From positions 1 through 5,589 of the forward strand of contig CATPCN010000740.1 of the NCBI GenBank assembly GCA_955652855.1: 5,589 bases of DNA, written 5' to 3'. The notes under the pieces are model-generated. The model searched no databases and had not been told where the DNA came from. It saw only the letters and a list, made by a program, of their open reading frames with translations. Below are positions 1-5,589 of the stretch, piece after piece. The stretch is from an uncultured Chthoniobacterales bacterium. Its GTDB lineage: Bacteria > Verrucomicrobiota > Verrucomicrobiae > Chthoniobacterales > UBA10450. The translations under genes were made by a program, and so were the position numbers. Position 1 is the first letter of the stretch. Every line of letters begins with the position of its first letter.

Positions 1-8
1 CCTTGTAC

Positions 9-15
9 ACCTCCT
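9..15 (-). promoter_or_regulatory. Possible ribosome binding site for an off-window gene
   Basis: Read on the minus strand, these bases are AGGAGGT, a near-perfect Shine-Dalgarno sequence. With normal spacing its start codon would lie at or just beyond the left edge, so a further minus-strand gene may begin there. The site sits in a small inverted repeat (ACACC at 7-11, GGTGT at 16-20). The alternative is that it is chance sequence inside a decayed coding region, because one minus-strand frame stays open across it. Confidence 0.3.
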
Positions 16-91
16 GGTGTCCCACAAACACAACTACCCTGTAATGTTCTGGAACTGAAGTGTGGTGGTCTACTTTTCGACCGCCACAAAT

Positions 92-107
92 CGCCGCTCA
101 CGCGGCG
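92..107. other. GC-rich hairpin downstream of the Cas8-like fragment
   Basis: CGCCGC (92-97) and GCGGCG (102-107) form a perfect six-base-pair stem with a four-base loop. It lies about 28 bases past the stop codon of the 98-codon minus-strand frame. No T-run follows on either strand, so it is not a convincing intrinsic terminator. It may be a transcript-end structure or chance. Confidence 0.3.
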
Positions 108-134
108 CTTCGTGGTCTATTATTGCTCCGCCGT

Positions 135-431
135 TTACATCTGTCGCGCTTGTCTCTTTTCGCGCTCGCGTTCGTAGTCAATCACCCAAGCCGTCGCAGG
201 TCTTTCGGGCTCTTTCCTTCGCTCCCAGATGTATGGATAGCCGGCGCAGAATTTCGGCCAGGAACCTTCAGGAGAGCTGTTGGCAGTGACTACGAACTCC
301 GTTCCGCTATCGCGGATTTCCACTTCGCCGTAACCGGCCTCTTCCAATAGCGACCCCACCCCGATCGCTTCCAGCGCGTCTGCGTAGGTCCCAGTTTTCT
401 TCGTCAGGCTGAACATATATCGAAGCGACAA
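135..431 (-). CDS. N-terminal fragment of a Cas8-like large subunit, probably a broken gene
   Basis: This 98-codon frame starts at TTG (431) or more likely at ATG (416, giving 93 residues); neither has a clear Shine-Dalgarno site. The protein begins MFSLTKKTGTYADALEAIG and continues with a GYPYIWERRKE segment and an acidic-basic DYEREREKRQ tail. From memory, a Tyr-Ala-Asp-Ala-Leu opening and a later Tyr-Ile-Trp/Asp-Tyr-Glu pattern occur at the start of large subunits in some type I CRISPR systems, and the position just after cas3 fits that role. Cas8 proteins are normally several hundred residues, so this one is far too short. After the TAA at 135-137, a second frame (open to a TAG at 70-72) and then a third (97 to the edge) give protein-like text, which suggests frameshift decay. 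The Cas8 assignment is family-pattern inference. The frame could instead be a small complete protein of unknown function. Confidence 0.5.
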   Translation of the reverse strand: MSLRYMFSLTKKTGTYADALEAIGVGSLLEEAGYGEVEIRDSGTEFVVTANSSPEGSWPKFCAGYPYIWERRKEPERPATAWVIDYEREREKRQARQM

Positions 432-522
432 TGCGGGAGGATGTTACGATCGCCTCCGACCGTCACGAACAAAGCACACAGATTTCAGTCTCGTTCGAAT
501 CCGGGCAGTGACATACTCTGAG

Positions 523-604
523 CGGAGAGGCCGGGCTCTGAACCCTGGGCCAGACCGAAACTCGTTTTTAAGACGAGAGCCTTACCACAAGGGAGACCCT
601 CTCC
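523..604 (-). tRNA. tRNA-Leu(UAA)-like element, divergent or pseudo-tRNA
   Basis: On the minus strand an 82-base cloverleaf can be drawn. The acceptor stem is a perfect seven-pair match, GGAGAGG (604-598) with CCTCTCC (530-524). The anticodon arm is perfect, CTCGT/ACGAG around a seven-base loop CTTAAAA with T33 in place and anticodon TAA at 570-568. The variable region is 13 bases, long as expected for a class II tRNA such as tRNA-Leu. The T arm is CAGGG/CCCGG (four of five pairs) around TTCAGAG. GG followed by TA in the D loop matches G18, G19 and A21. Against function: the D stem pairs poorly, position 8 is G, the T loop has G where A58 is nearly universal, and CCA is not encoded (GCTC follows). 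It is therefore either a divergent tRNA of mobile-element type or a decaying one. A sigma-70-like promoter lies about 70 bases upstream. Confidence 0.5.
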
Positions 605-621
605 AGTCACGGGAATGCCTT

Positions 622-650
622 CCGTTTCAAACGGTCGTTTTTTTTATTTT
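622..650 (+). terminator. Intrinsic terminator-like hairpin on the plus strand
   Basis: CCGTT (622-626) and AACGG (630-634) form a five-pair stem with a three-base loop, followed after TCG by eight T, one A and four T. The stem is short but the T-run is strong. It would stop plus-strand transcripts, that is, antisense to the cas operon, yet no plus-strand gene is recognisable upstream of it. On the minus strand it appears as an A-tract followed by a hairpin, which would not terminate. Confidence 0.35.
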
Positions 651-679
651 GCTGTGCCTCGGACTCTTCTCATAGATCG

Positions 680-708
680 ATTTTAGTCTTATAACCTCAA
701 CGTGTCAT
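680..708 (-). promoter_or_regulatory. Sigma-70-like promoter downstream of cas3
   Basis: On the minus strand, ATGACA (708-703) and TAAAAT (685-680) each match the -35 and -10 consensus at five of six bases, with an ideal 17-base spacer. A transcript from here would start near 673 and run through the tRNA-like element into the Cas8-like frame, separating these from the cas6-cas3 transcript. Promoter identity is inferred from consensus alone. Confidence 0.5.
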
Positions 709-763
709 CACATCCGTACGAATTAAGTACGCAATGGCTAATTCTACATCCACTGTGGCCCTC

Positions 764-3208
764 TTAATGTAGGGAGCGTTGGTCAGCTAATCGAAGGAGC
801 CGAACGAGGACCACGCAAACCGGCCAAGCTGACTCGCCTCCGAATCGGGCCAAAACGTCGCCCATGTCGTCGCCTCTCTCTTTCTTGCCTACGACAAAAT
901 CATCAATACTCGCGGTCACGCACACGTTCGCCAGGCCAATGGCGTCTCGATGCAGTTCAAACGCCCGGAACTTTGACGCTCTCGGTCCGTGATGTCGCGC
1001 GATAGCCGACAGGATACCTTGAGCGACCCGGCGTCCTAGTGTCGTTCCAGATGCCTTAACGATTATCTCGACCAGAGCCCCGCCAATAGCGTATGCTCCT
1101 TCTACTGCGTGCGGAGGGAACCGATACGCCTTCTTCAGATTCCAGTCCTCTTCCGCGTTATATTCGGTATGGGCGAGACAAACGTCGGGTCTCGCAGGCA
1201 CCGAAATGCCCTGCGATCTCTGTCGCGAATCTTTGTCCCGCTGCCACCTCCACGCCGTCTGCTGCCACCCTGTTGTCAGTTTCCCGAAGTCATGCAGTGC
1301 ACAGGTCAACTCGATCCATCGCAAGACCCCGGTTTCCGTGACCTTTTGCTTGGCGACCTCACTCGACCACCGTGCCATCGCAGCGATCGCACACTGGTAA
1401 CGTTCACATAATTCGCGTGCTTGTTCTGTAACGCGCCGCGCGTGGACGGCCCAGGGCTCAAAGTTATACGAGTACCGCGGCAGCGGCGGCAACTCGTCAT
1501 AAATCACTTCTCGAGGAAGGCCCGGTCGCCCAAGTCTGAGGCCAACGCGCTCACAGTAGCTTGCGTAGTCTGGATGAATCGCTACCAACCATTGTGCCCT
1601 CAAGTCCTGCGCCGACCGGATCACTTTCCACTGAATTCTTATTTCCGGCTCCTCTCCGTCGCTGATTTCGCCGCCCTGGACCACCCATCGCCCTTCCCCT
1701 GTTTCACTCTCCACAGTCTCCGAAAGTCGAAACAACGAAACGCGGGGAATGCCCAACATCCTAGGCCATCCGACACGTCGCCCACCGAGCCAACCGGTGA
1801 AATTCAACTGACCCGGCTCATCTGTCACGATCGCATTCAGGGAGTCCACATCGCGAATGAGGTCGCTGAGAAGCGCCCGATTGCCTGTGTCCATAGCCTC
1901 GTTAACTGCGGTTCGGCGAGTGTACAACGACTCGTACATTCCAAGCTGTTTCTTCTCCTCCGAAGCGTGTACGGCATCGATCCACTTAAGCTCGCCAGAG
2001 TAATCAATGACTTGGCCTCCTGCCGGCAAAACAGCAAGGCTTTCTTTTGTTCCGCTCCAAATTGCTCCGCTCTCGTATGGAAGAGCTCGGACCACATCGT
2101 ACACCGTGACGCGGCCCACCGAACGATCCGGATAGCGCGCGACCCGACCCGCCCGCTGAATAAGAGCATTCATGGGCGCTAACTCAGTGTGCAAATGGTC
2201 AGCCGAGATGTCCATTCCCGCCTCAATCACTTGCGTGGTTACCAGGATCACGTCCGATTTGGTCGCTTGTGGTCCGAAGTACTCCGGCAGAAGACCCTCC
2301 GTCGTCTCGCGATCCTCTCGGTAGAACCTCGAATGCAGGAGGAAAACTTTCGTAGCCGTTCCGCTCGCAATTCCGTCAAGTTTTTCAAAAAGATTCTGCG
2401 ATCGTTCCACGCCGTTGACAAGGGCAATCGTCCGGCGTCCACGGTGCGCGTTCCAGACGTCTTCCCATCCGAGAATTCGGCTAGCCCGCTCCCACGTCCG
2501 CTCTTTCGTACGCTGGCTCGGCAGCGCCCGCACTTCCTCTTCAGGAATCCGCAGCACGTTTGCGGACAGCTTGTGCGCAACCCATTCCAACGCCGCATCG
2601 GACATGGTCGCGGTCATGATCACAAAGCGGCAAAGACCGCTCTTTAGCCGCTCCAGCATCTCGATCATTGTCCCAAGTGATTTATCCGGCTCAAGCAGGT
2701 GCGCCTCGTCGATCACCACCATCGAACCAACTAAGGCCCCTGCGTTCATGTTGTCCAACCTCCGCGGTAACGATACAGGCATCATCAAGTATCCAGAGAG
2801 GAGCTGATCAATAGTGGTGAATATTAAATCGGATTCGAAGAACGGATCATTCTTCTGCCCACCCATCTGGAGGCTGCAATACGTCCTCGCATCGCGGTAG
2901 TCGCGGTCCTTGCCCGCCTCAGCAATTTCACCGAAAAGATCCGCTCGCTTCTTTAGGGCGTTCACCACATCCACCTGCAAGCTCGACGCAAGAGTACGCA
3001 AGGGCAGCGCATAAAGCAGATGGTCGCCGATAGGCTTGCCTCGCCACCGTGCATATAAGAATGGAACTATAGTCGCCCAAGTCTTGCCCGCTCCCGTTGG
3101 TGCGCGCAGGATAAGCGAATCGCCTTCTAACAAGCTGTCCGCGAGCCGTTCCTGGTATGGATACGGCCAGTACCCCGTGACTCCTCGGAAAAAATCGCGG
3201 TACTCCAC
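764..3208 (-). CDS. cas3: CRISPR-associated helicase/nuclease Cas3, helicase-HD order
   Basis: Cas3 is the effector of type I CRISPR interference: it is recruited to Cascade-bound DNA, unwinds it with ATP and cuts it with its HD nuclease. From the GTG at 3208 the product is 814 residues. The superfamily 2 helicase comes first: YPYQ near 16-19, Walker A APTGAGKT 36-43, DEAH box 167-170, TAT motif 199-201, motif V TTQVIEAGMDI 324-334 and motif VI QRAGRVAR 351-358. The C-terminal HD nuclease shows H589, the HD pair 639-640, H700, HH 739-740 and D809, so all expected metal ligands seem present. In the common Cas3 layout HD comes first; the reversed order is known from type I-G (formerly I-U) and relatives. 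The frame stays open upstream to a GTG at 3295, but that would overlap the last 64 bases of cas6 and add a Gly/Arg-rich stretch. The GTG at 3208 lies 23 bases after the cas6 stop and opens with EYRDFF, so I prefer it, although no clear ribosome binding site is visible. The gene appears intact. Confidence 0.94.
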   Translation of the reverse strand: MEYRDFFRGVTGYWPYPYQERLADSLLEGDSLILRAPTGAGKTWATIVPFLYARWRGKPIGDHLLYALPLRTLASSLQVDVVNALKKRADLFGEIAEAGKDRDYRDARTYCSLQMGGQKNDPFFESDLIFTTIDQLLSGYLMMPVSLPRRLDNMNAGALVGSMVVIDEAHLLEPDKSLGTMIEMLERLKSGLCRFVIMTATMSDAALEWVAHKLSANVLRIPEEEVRALPSQRTKERTWERASRILGWEDVWNAHRGRRTIALVNGVERSQNLFEKLDGIASGTATKVFLLHSRFYREDRETTEGLLPEYFGPQATKSDVILVTTQVIEAGMDISADHLHTELAPMNALIQRAGRVARYPDRSVGRVTVYDVVRALPYESGAIWSGTKESLAVLPAGGQVIDYSGELKWIDAVHASEEKKQLGMYESLYTRRTAVNEAMDTGNRALLSDLIRDVDSLNAIVTDEPGQLNFTGWLGGRRVGWPRMLGIPRVSLFRLSETVESETGEGRWVVQGGEISDGEEPEIRIQWKVIRSAQDLRAQWLVAIHPDYASYCERVGLRLGRPGLPREVIYDELPPLPRYSYNFEPWAVHARRVTEQARELCERYQCAIAAMARWSSEVAKQKVTETGVLRWIELTCALHDFGKLTTGWQQTAWRWQRDKDSRQRSQGISVPARPDVCLAHTEYNAEEDWNLKKAYRFPPHAVEGAYAIGGALVEIIVKASGTTLGRRVAQGILSAIARHHGPRASKFRAFELHRDAIGLANVCVTASIDDFVVGKKERGDDMGDVLARFGGESAWPVCVVLVRLLRLADQRSLH

Positions 3209-3231
3209 GGCTGTTGTCGGATCGCTAGTGG

Positions 3232-4170
3232 TTAGTCGGCGACCACCTCGATCTCTCCCTTCCCCCACACCGTCTGCCGCCCCACCCCTGTCCACTTGGC
3301 AGCGCGAAGATACGGAATGAATTCGCCCAAGTCCCCCTCGTACTCCGCCTCCCCAAGAAAGCCACCGATGGAGTGCACTTGCCCTGTCCTACTGCTGCGG
3401 CGCACTGCATCCACGCGCCCCAATTGGCATCGGATCATTTTAATCCGCGCCCCCCGCTCCCCGAAAGCTCGGAAATCGAGAGTCAACGGGCCGTTGTCAT
3501 ATAGCTCTCGGAGGATGCTTATCCGGTCTCGAATCCGTGCGGCCAGCACAGCAAAGTCCGGCCGCTCCGCTAGTTGGTGCCCGCTCTTCAGTTCGGTCGG
3601 CGTCACGAATCGTACGCGTACTCTTTCGATTCTTTCGCTCGGTGGTTCCAAGCTCAACTCCATCGGCTCTGTCCCCCTGCTGCATAAGACCGAGGCGCCG
3701 TCGTAGATCCGCGCGACGAACTCTCCATTCTCGCCCAGTTGGGATACTTCCGTCAGATTGGCGCGTCCCCGATGTGGACCTAAACCCTCACACGCAAGTT
3801 GAGCGAATGTCAGGACGAGGTAGGCGATCGCTGGACTCGACATGTCAAACAGGTTCAGGTCGAAGAAAAACGAAGCGCCCGGCAAGATCGTACAGCCATC
3901 CAGATGCGTCGCTCGAAAGACAAACGGGCGCGGCCAGTCGGCCAGTCCGCTGGGTCCGTCTCCCAAGGCCGTCGGCTCGAACATCCGGGCATAGGGGCAT
4001 GACGTCCGGATCTCGCATGCACGCGGCCCGGCACAATGCGGCACACAGGCCACGCGACGAAATATCGAGCCGAACGCGCCTCGTAGGAGATTGGCAGACT
4101 TCCCTTGCGGGAAGTGGACCGACTCGCGGGCGACAAACGAAAACCGCAGCGGATACAGCCGAAAATTCAT
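3232..4170 (-). CDS. cas6: CRISPR pre-crRNA endoribonuclease Cas6 (PF10040-like)
   Basis: Cas6 cuts the long CRISPR transcript within each repeat to make mature crRNAs. The 312-residue product starts at ATG 4170, with a weak GGGG-containing site about nine bases upstream. Near the N-terminus is ANLLRGAFGSIFRR (residues 26-39), followed by four cysteines (C42, C46, C52, C58) and CPYARMFEP, the opening I associate with the PF10040 branch of Cas6, in which a cysteine cluster probably binds metal. The C-terminus holds FLGEAEYEGDLGEF (271-284) and the glycine-rich loop WTGVGRQTVWGKGEI (293-307) typical of RAMP-fold RNA-binding proteins. The catalytic residue cannot be named from sequence alone; H18 is one candidate. 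The gene ends 23 bases before the preferred cas3 start, so the two are almost certainly co-transcribed. It begins 24 bases after a dead mazF gene, so its promoter may be inherited from that toxin-antitoxin unit or lie inside the remnant. Confidence 0.87.
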   Translation of the reverse strand: MNFRLYPLRFSFVARESVHFPQGKSANLLRGAFGSIFRRVACVPHCAGPRACEIRTSCPYARMFEPTALGDGPSGLADWPRPFVFRATHLDGCTILPGASFFFDLNLFDMSSPAIAYLVLTFAQLACEGLGPHRGRANLTEVSQLGENGEFVARIYDGASVLCSRGTEPMELSLEPPSERIERVRVRFVTPTELKSGHQLAERPDFAVLAARIRDRISILRELYDNGPLTLDFRAFGERGARIKMIRCQLGRVDAVRRSSRTGQVHSIGGFLGEAEYEGDLGEFIPYLRAAKWTGVGRQTVWGKGEIEVVAD

Positions 4171-4194
4171 CGATCAAAACCCCTGGTTTGGCCG

Positions 4195-4545
4195 TTACAA
4201 CTCTACGAAGGCCAAACTGATGTGCAAAGCCTCATCGACCTTGCTCATCATACTCAAATCGACTACCCCAAAGACGCTCCACGAGCCGCTGCCGGTCCAG
4301 GGATCAGATCTGGCCGGGATGAATCACCGATGGCACTGACAAGCCATTCCGCTTGGTCTGCGCGATGACCACAGTAACGGGACGCGGCGAGATCCTGGAC
4401 ATGATGCCGCCACGTTGATGACCGAACTGTGCCGATTCCCGATGTCCTTCTGAATGATGATCGCGGGCTGGGTCTTCCGGATTTCGTGGCCACGGGCATT
4501 GTCAAATTCGACAAGGTAGATTTCACCTCTACGGGGAACCGTCAT
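4195..4545 (-). pseudogene. mazF: Inactivated MazF/PemK-family mRNA interferase toxin
   Basis: MazF toxins are ribosome-independent RNases paired with an antitoxin. From ATG 4545 the frame reads MTVPRRGEIYLVEFDNARG and then HEIRKTQPAIIIQKDIGNRHSSV, the classic N-terminal half of the family. After a missing base at about 4405/4406 the text continues in a second frame: IMSRISPRPVTVVIAQTKRN, then GLSVPSVIHPGQI, then a TGA (4306-4304) where an Arg codon is expected, then SLDRQRLVERL. An extra T at 4270 returns it to the first frame for GVVDLSMMSKVDEALHISLA and FVEL, ending at TAA 4197-4195. Pieced together, about 116 residues survive, the normal length of the family, so the gene is complete in extent and dead by three small lesions. 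Such good preservation suggests recent loss. The ATG overlaps a TGA in another frame (ATGA), as is common for coupling to an upstream antitoxin gene. Confidence 0.9.
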
Positions 4546-4602
4546 GAGCGTTTCGTCATCGTGGATTTCTTCGACTTATGCGTTTGTTCATGGGATTCGT
4601 GA

Positions 4603-4629
4603 TTAGCTCGCGACGCTTGCAGTCTTCAT
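4603..4629 (-). pseudogene. Possible antitoxin start remnant (Phd/YefM-like)
   Basis: On the minus strand upstream of the mazF remnant, ATG at 4629 opens a frame reading MKTASVAS before a TAA at 4605-4603. Many Phd/YefM-type antitoxins start with a similar Met-Lys-(Thr/Ala)-x-x-Val-Ala string, and an AGGCGG sequence lies just ahead of the ATG. Only eight residues can be read; the 57 bases between this stop and the toxin start are too short for an antitoxin body. It could be a deletion remnant or chance. Its position is the main argument. Confidence 0.25.
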
Positions 4630-4658
4630 ACCGCCTGTGTGTGAGTCAAACCGCCGCC

Positions 4659-4687
4659 TTGACGGATGCCTTTCCTTCCTTTAGGGT
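4659..4687 (+). promoter_or_regulatory. Weak promoter candidate for the DUF932 gene
   Basis: TTGACG (4659-4664, five of six matches to the -35 consensus) is followed after 17 bases by TAGGGT (4682-4687), which keeps only the first two and last bases of the -10 consensus. It lies about 75 bases before the plus-strand start codon. Spacing is ideal but the -10 box is poor. Confidence 0.3.
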
Positions 4688-4761
4688 TCCTGTGGTTCTT
4701 ACCGCACTAACTCCTGCCAACTGGTCGGAGCATTCCCAATCTTGAAAGAGGAAATCCCTGT

Positions 4762-5487
4762 ATGTCCGAACTGCAAGCCGTTCTCCTGTCTAACACAGGC
4801 AAGCTCACGCGCGAAGAACTCGCGCTCGTACCCACACCGCCCTCGACGGACACCCATCGTCCCGTCCCTCATATCGAGGTCGTCAACGCCCTGACCGAAA
4901 CGCTGGGCTTCCGGCACATCGGCGTCCACAAGGACGAATACGCCGTTTCGAAAGACGGCATGAAGATGTTCGGTTGCATGGAGCTTGAAACGACGTTCCA
5001 CGGCTGCCGGTTCGCAATCGGCATCAGGAACGCCCATGACAAGTCCATGCGGCTCGCCATGACCGTTGGCTACCGTGTATTCGTCTGCGAGAATATGGCT
5101 TTCTCCGGCGACTTCCAACCTGTGCTTGCGAAGCACTCGAAGCACTTCCGCCTACAGGACGCGCTCTCGATCGGCGTTGACCAGATGCAGCGCAACTTCG
5201 CGCCGATGGTGCAAGCCGTTGACCGATGGCGCGACTCGCAGCTCACCGACGTTTCGGCGAAACTGCTCATCTATCGGGCGTTCATCGAGTCCGAACTGGA
5301 GATCCCGAAGCACCTCGCACGAACCATCCATGACTTCTACTTCAACCCGCGCTTCGACGAGTTCCAGCCGCGCACAATGTGGAGTTTGTCTAATGCCTTC
5401 ACATCGGCGCTCCAGGAGCTCGACCCGATCCCTCAGTACAAGGCGACCGCAAAGCTCGCCGGATTCTTGGAGGCTATAAAGATATGA
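4762..5487 (+). CDS. DUF932 domain-containing phage/plasmid-type protein
   Basis: This 241-residue protein has no known biochemical function. I recognise it by the DUF932 (TIGR03299-like) pattern: THRPVPHIEVVNAL near 31-44, DEYAVSKDGMKMFG at 58-71, IGIRNAHDKSMRLAMTVGYR at 86-105 followed by VFVCENMAFSGDF, then LAKHSKHF and a helical C-terminal half with an Asp-Gln-Met-Gln stretch near 140. Family members occur widely on plasmids, phages and genomic islands, often near replication or anti-defence genes, which hints at a mobile background here. The start is ATG 4762, with GAGGAA about ten bases upstream. No signal peptide or membrane segment is seen, so it should be cytoplasmic. It is transcribed divergently from the cas/mazF side. 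Its stop overlaps the next start in the four-base ATGA arrangement, implying translational coupling. Confidence 0.85.
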   Translation: MSELQAVLLSNTGKLTREELALVPTPPSTDTHRPVPHIEVVNALTETLGFRHIGVHKDEYAVSKDGMKMFGCMELETTFHGCRFAIGIRNAHDKSMRLAMTVGYRVFVCENMAFSGDFQPVLAKHSKHFRLQDALSIGVDQMQRNFAPMVQAVDRWRDSQLTDVSAKLLIYRAFIESELEIPKHLARTIHDFYFNPRFDEFQPRTMWSLSNAFTSALQELDPIPQYKATAKLAGFLEAIKI

Positions 5488-5589
5488 AGAAGCGCTTTCT
5501 GCTCGTCGTTGAAATCGAGATAGTGGCCGAAGACGGTTACAACAACGAAAGCGCAGCCTCATACATCGCAGGCGTCCTCAACCACCTCC
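5484..5589 (+). CDS. Small hypothetical protein, truncated by the window edge
   Basis: A frame begins at ATG 5484, overlapping the TGA of the DUF932 gene as ATGA, and stays open to the right edge. The 35 visible residues start MKKRFLLVVEIEIVAEDGYN and continue with NESAASYIAGVLNHL. The first part looks like a beta strand rich in Val/Ile/Glu and the rest like a helix, so it is probably a small cytoplasmic alpha/beta protein. I do not recognise the family. The overlap and codon use like that of the gene before it make it very likely a real gene co-translated with DUF932. Confidence 0.7.
   Translation, partial: MKKRFLLVVEIEIVAEDGYNNESAASYIAGVLNHL

Larger units (their letters stand above)
432..763. 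other. Gap between cas3 and the Cas8-like frame
   Basis: This 332-base stretch has no convincing protein gene on either strand. Its content is a minus-strand promoter candidate (680-708), a plus-strand terminator-like hairpin with a T-run (622-650) and a tRNA-Leu-like element on the minus strand (523-604). Cas3 and the large-subunit gene are usually packed closely, so a gap of this size with an RNA-like element suggests an insertion or a recombination joint. Confidence 0.6.

Noticed and set aside
491..505. GTTCGAATCC, a T-arm-like sequence on the plus strand
   Set aside because: The flanking bases do not form the five-pair T stem and no acceptor or anticodon arm can be drawn around it; a tRNA 3' fragment or att core is possible but unsupported.
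431..511. A 26-residue plus-strand frame reading MREDVTIASDRHEQ and onward
   Set aside because: It looks somewhat protein-like and lies upstream of the plus-strand terminator, but it is very short, has no ribosome binding site and no recognisable family, so it cannot be supported.
432..763. A CreTA-type RNA toxin-antitoxin unit guarding the cas operon
   Set aside because: The location in a cas gap and the tRNA-like element suggested it, but no CRISPR-repeat-like sequence is seen there, and no CRISPR repeat exists in the window to compare with.
1421..2182. A 253-codon open frame on the plus strand
   Set aside because: It lies wholly antisense to cas3, which shows every helicase motif in this span; its text is low in recognisable domains and rich in Arg, Ser and Pro as expected for a shadow frame.
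3537..4220. A 227-codon open frame on the plus strand
   Set aside because: It is antisense to cas6, with an Arg/Ser/Pro-rich composition and no domain; it also crosses into the mazF remnant.
4699..5145. A 148-codon open frame on the minus strand
   Set aside because: It is the antisense shadow of the DUF932 gene, which has recognisable family motifs and a ribosome binding site.
1..5589. CRISPR array or insertion sequence
   Set aside because: No regularly spaced direct repeats, transposase motifs or terminal inverted repeats were found by reading either strand.

Overview
The window carries one end of a type I CRISPR-Cas locus on the minus strand, with a dead toxin gene just upstream of it. 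A divergent plus-strand pair led by a DUF932 protein occupies the right end. The organism is a bacterium with moderately GC-rich coding DNA. The wording of the DUF932 protein and the Cas6 family recall Acidobacteriota or other soil bacteria, but that is an impression from memory and not a proven assignment.

Minus strand, read right to left in transcription order: (1) a short antitoxin-like remnant near 4629-4603; (2) a full-length mazF/pemK-family toxin gene, 4545-4195, inactivated by two compensating frameshifts and a stop codon; (3) cas6 (4170-3232), the pre-crRNA endoribonuclease, starting 24 bases after the mazF remnant; (4) cas3 (about 3208-764), with its helicase first and its HD nuclease last; (5) a 332-base gap (763-432) holding a good sigma-70-like promoter and a divergent tRNA-Leu(UAA)-like element; (6) a 98-codon reading frame (431-135) that looks like the beginning of a Cas8-like large subunit, cut short, with possible frame-shifted continuations running to the window edge.

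Plus strand: a DUF932 gene (4762-5487) preceded by a ribosome binding site and a weak promoter, overlapped by four bases (ATGA) with a second small gene that runs off the right edge.

As a system, Cas6 would cut the CRISPR transcript, a Cascade complex (large subunit seen only as a fragment; cas7, cas5, cas1 and cas2 not in the window) would bind the target, and Cas3 would unwind and degrade it. Cas6 and Cas3 look intact, while the Cas8-like gene looks broken, so interference from this locus may be lost unless an intact large subunit exists elsewhere. No CRISPR array, insertion sequence or rRNA is visible. The most unusual points are the tRNA-like element with its own promoter inside the cas operon, the toxin-antitoxin remnant abutting cas6, and the combination of a stand-alone PF10040-type Cas6 with a helicase-HD Cas3.
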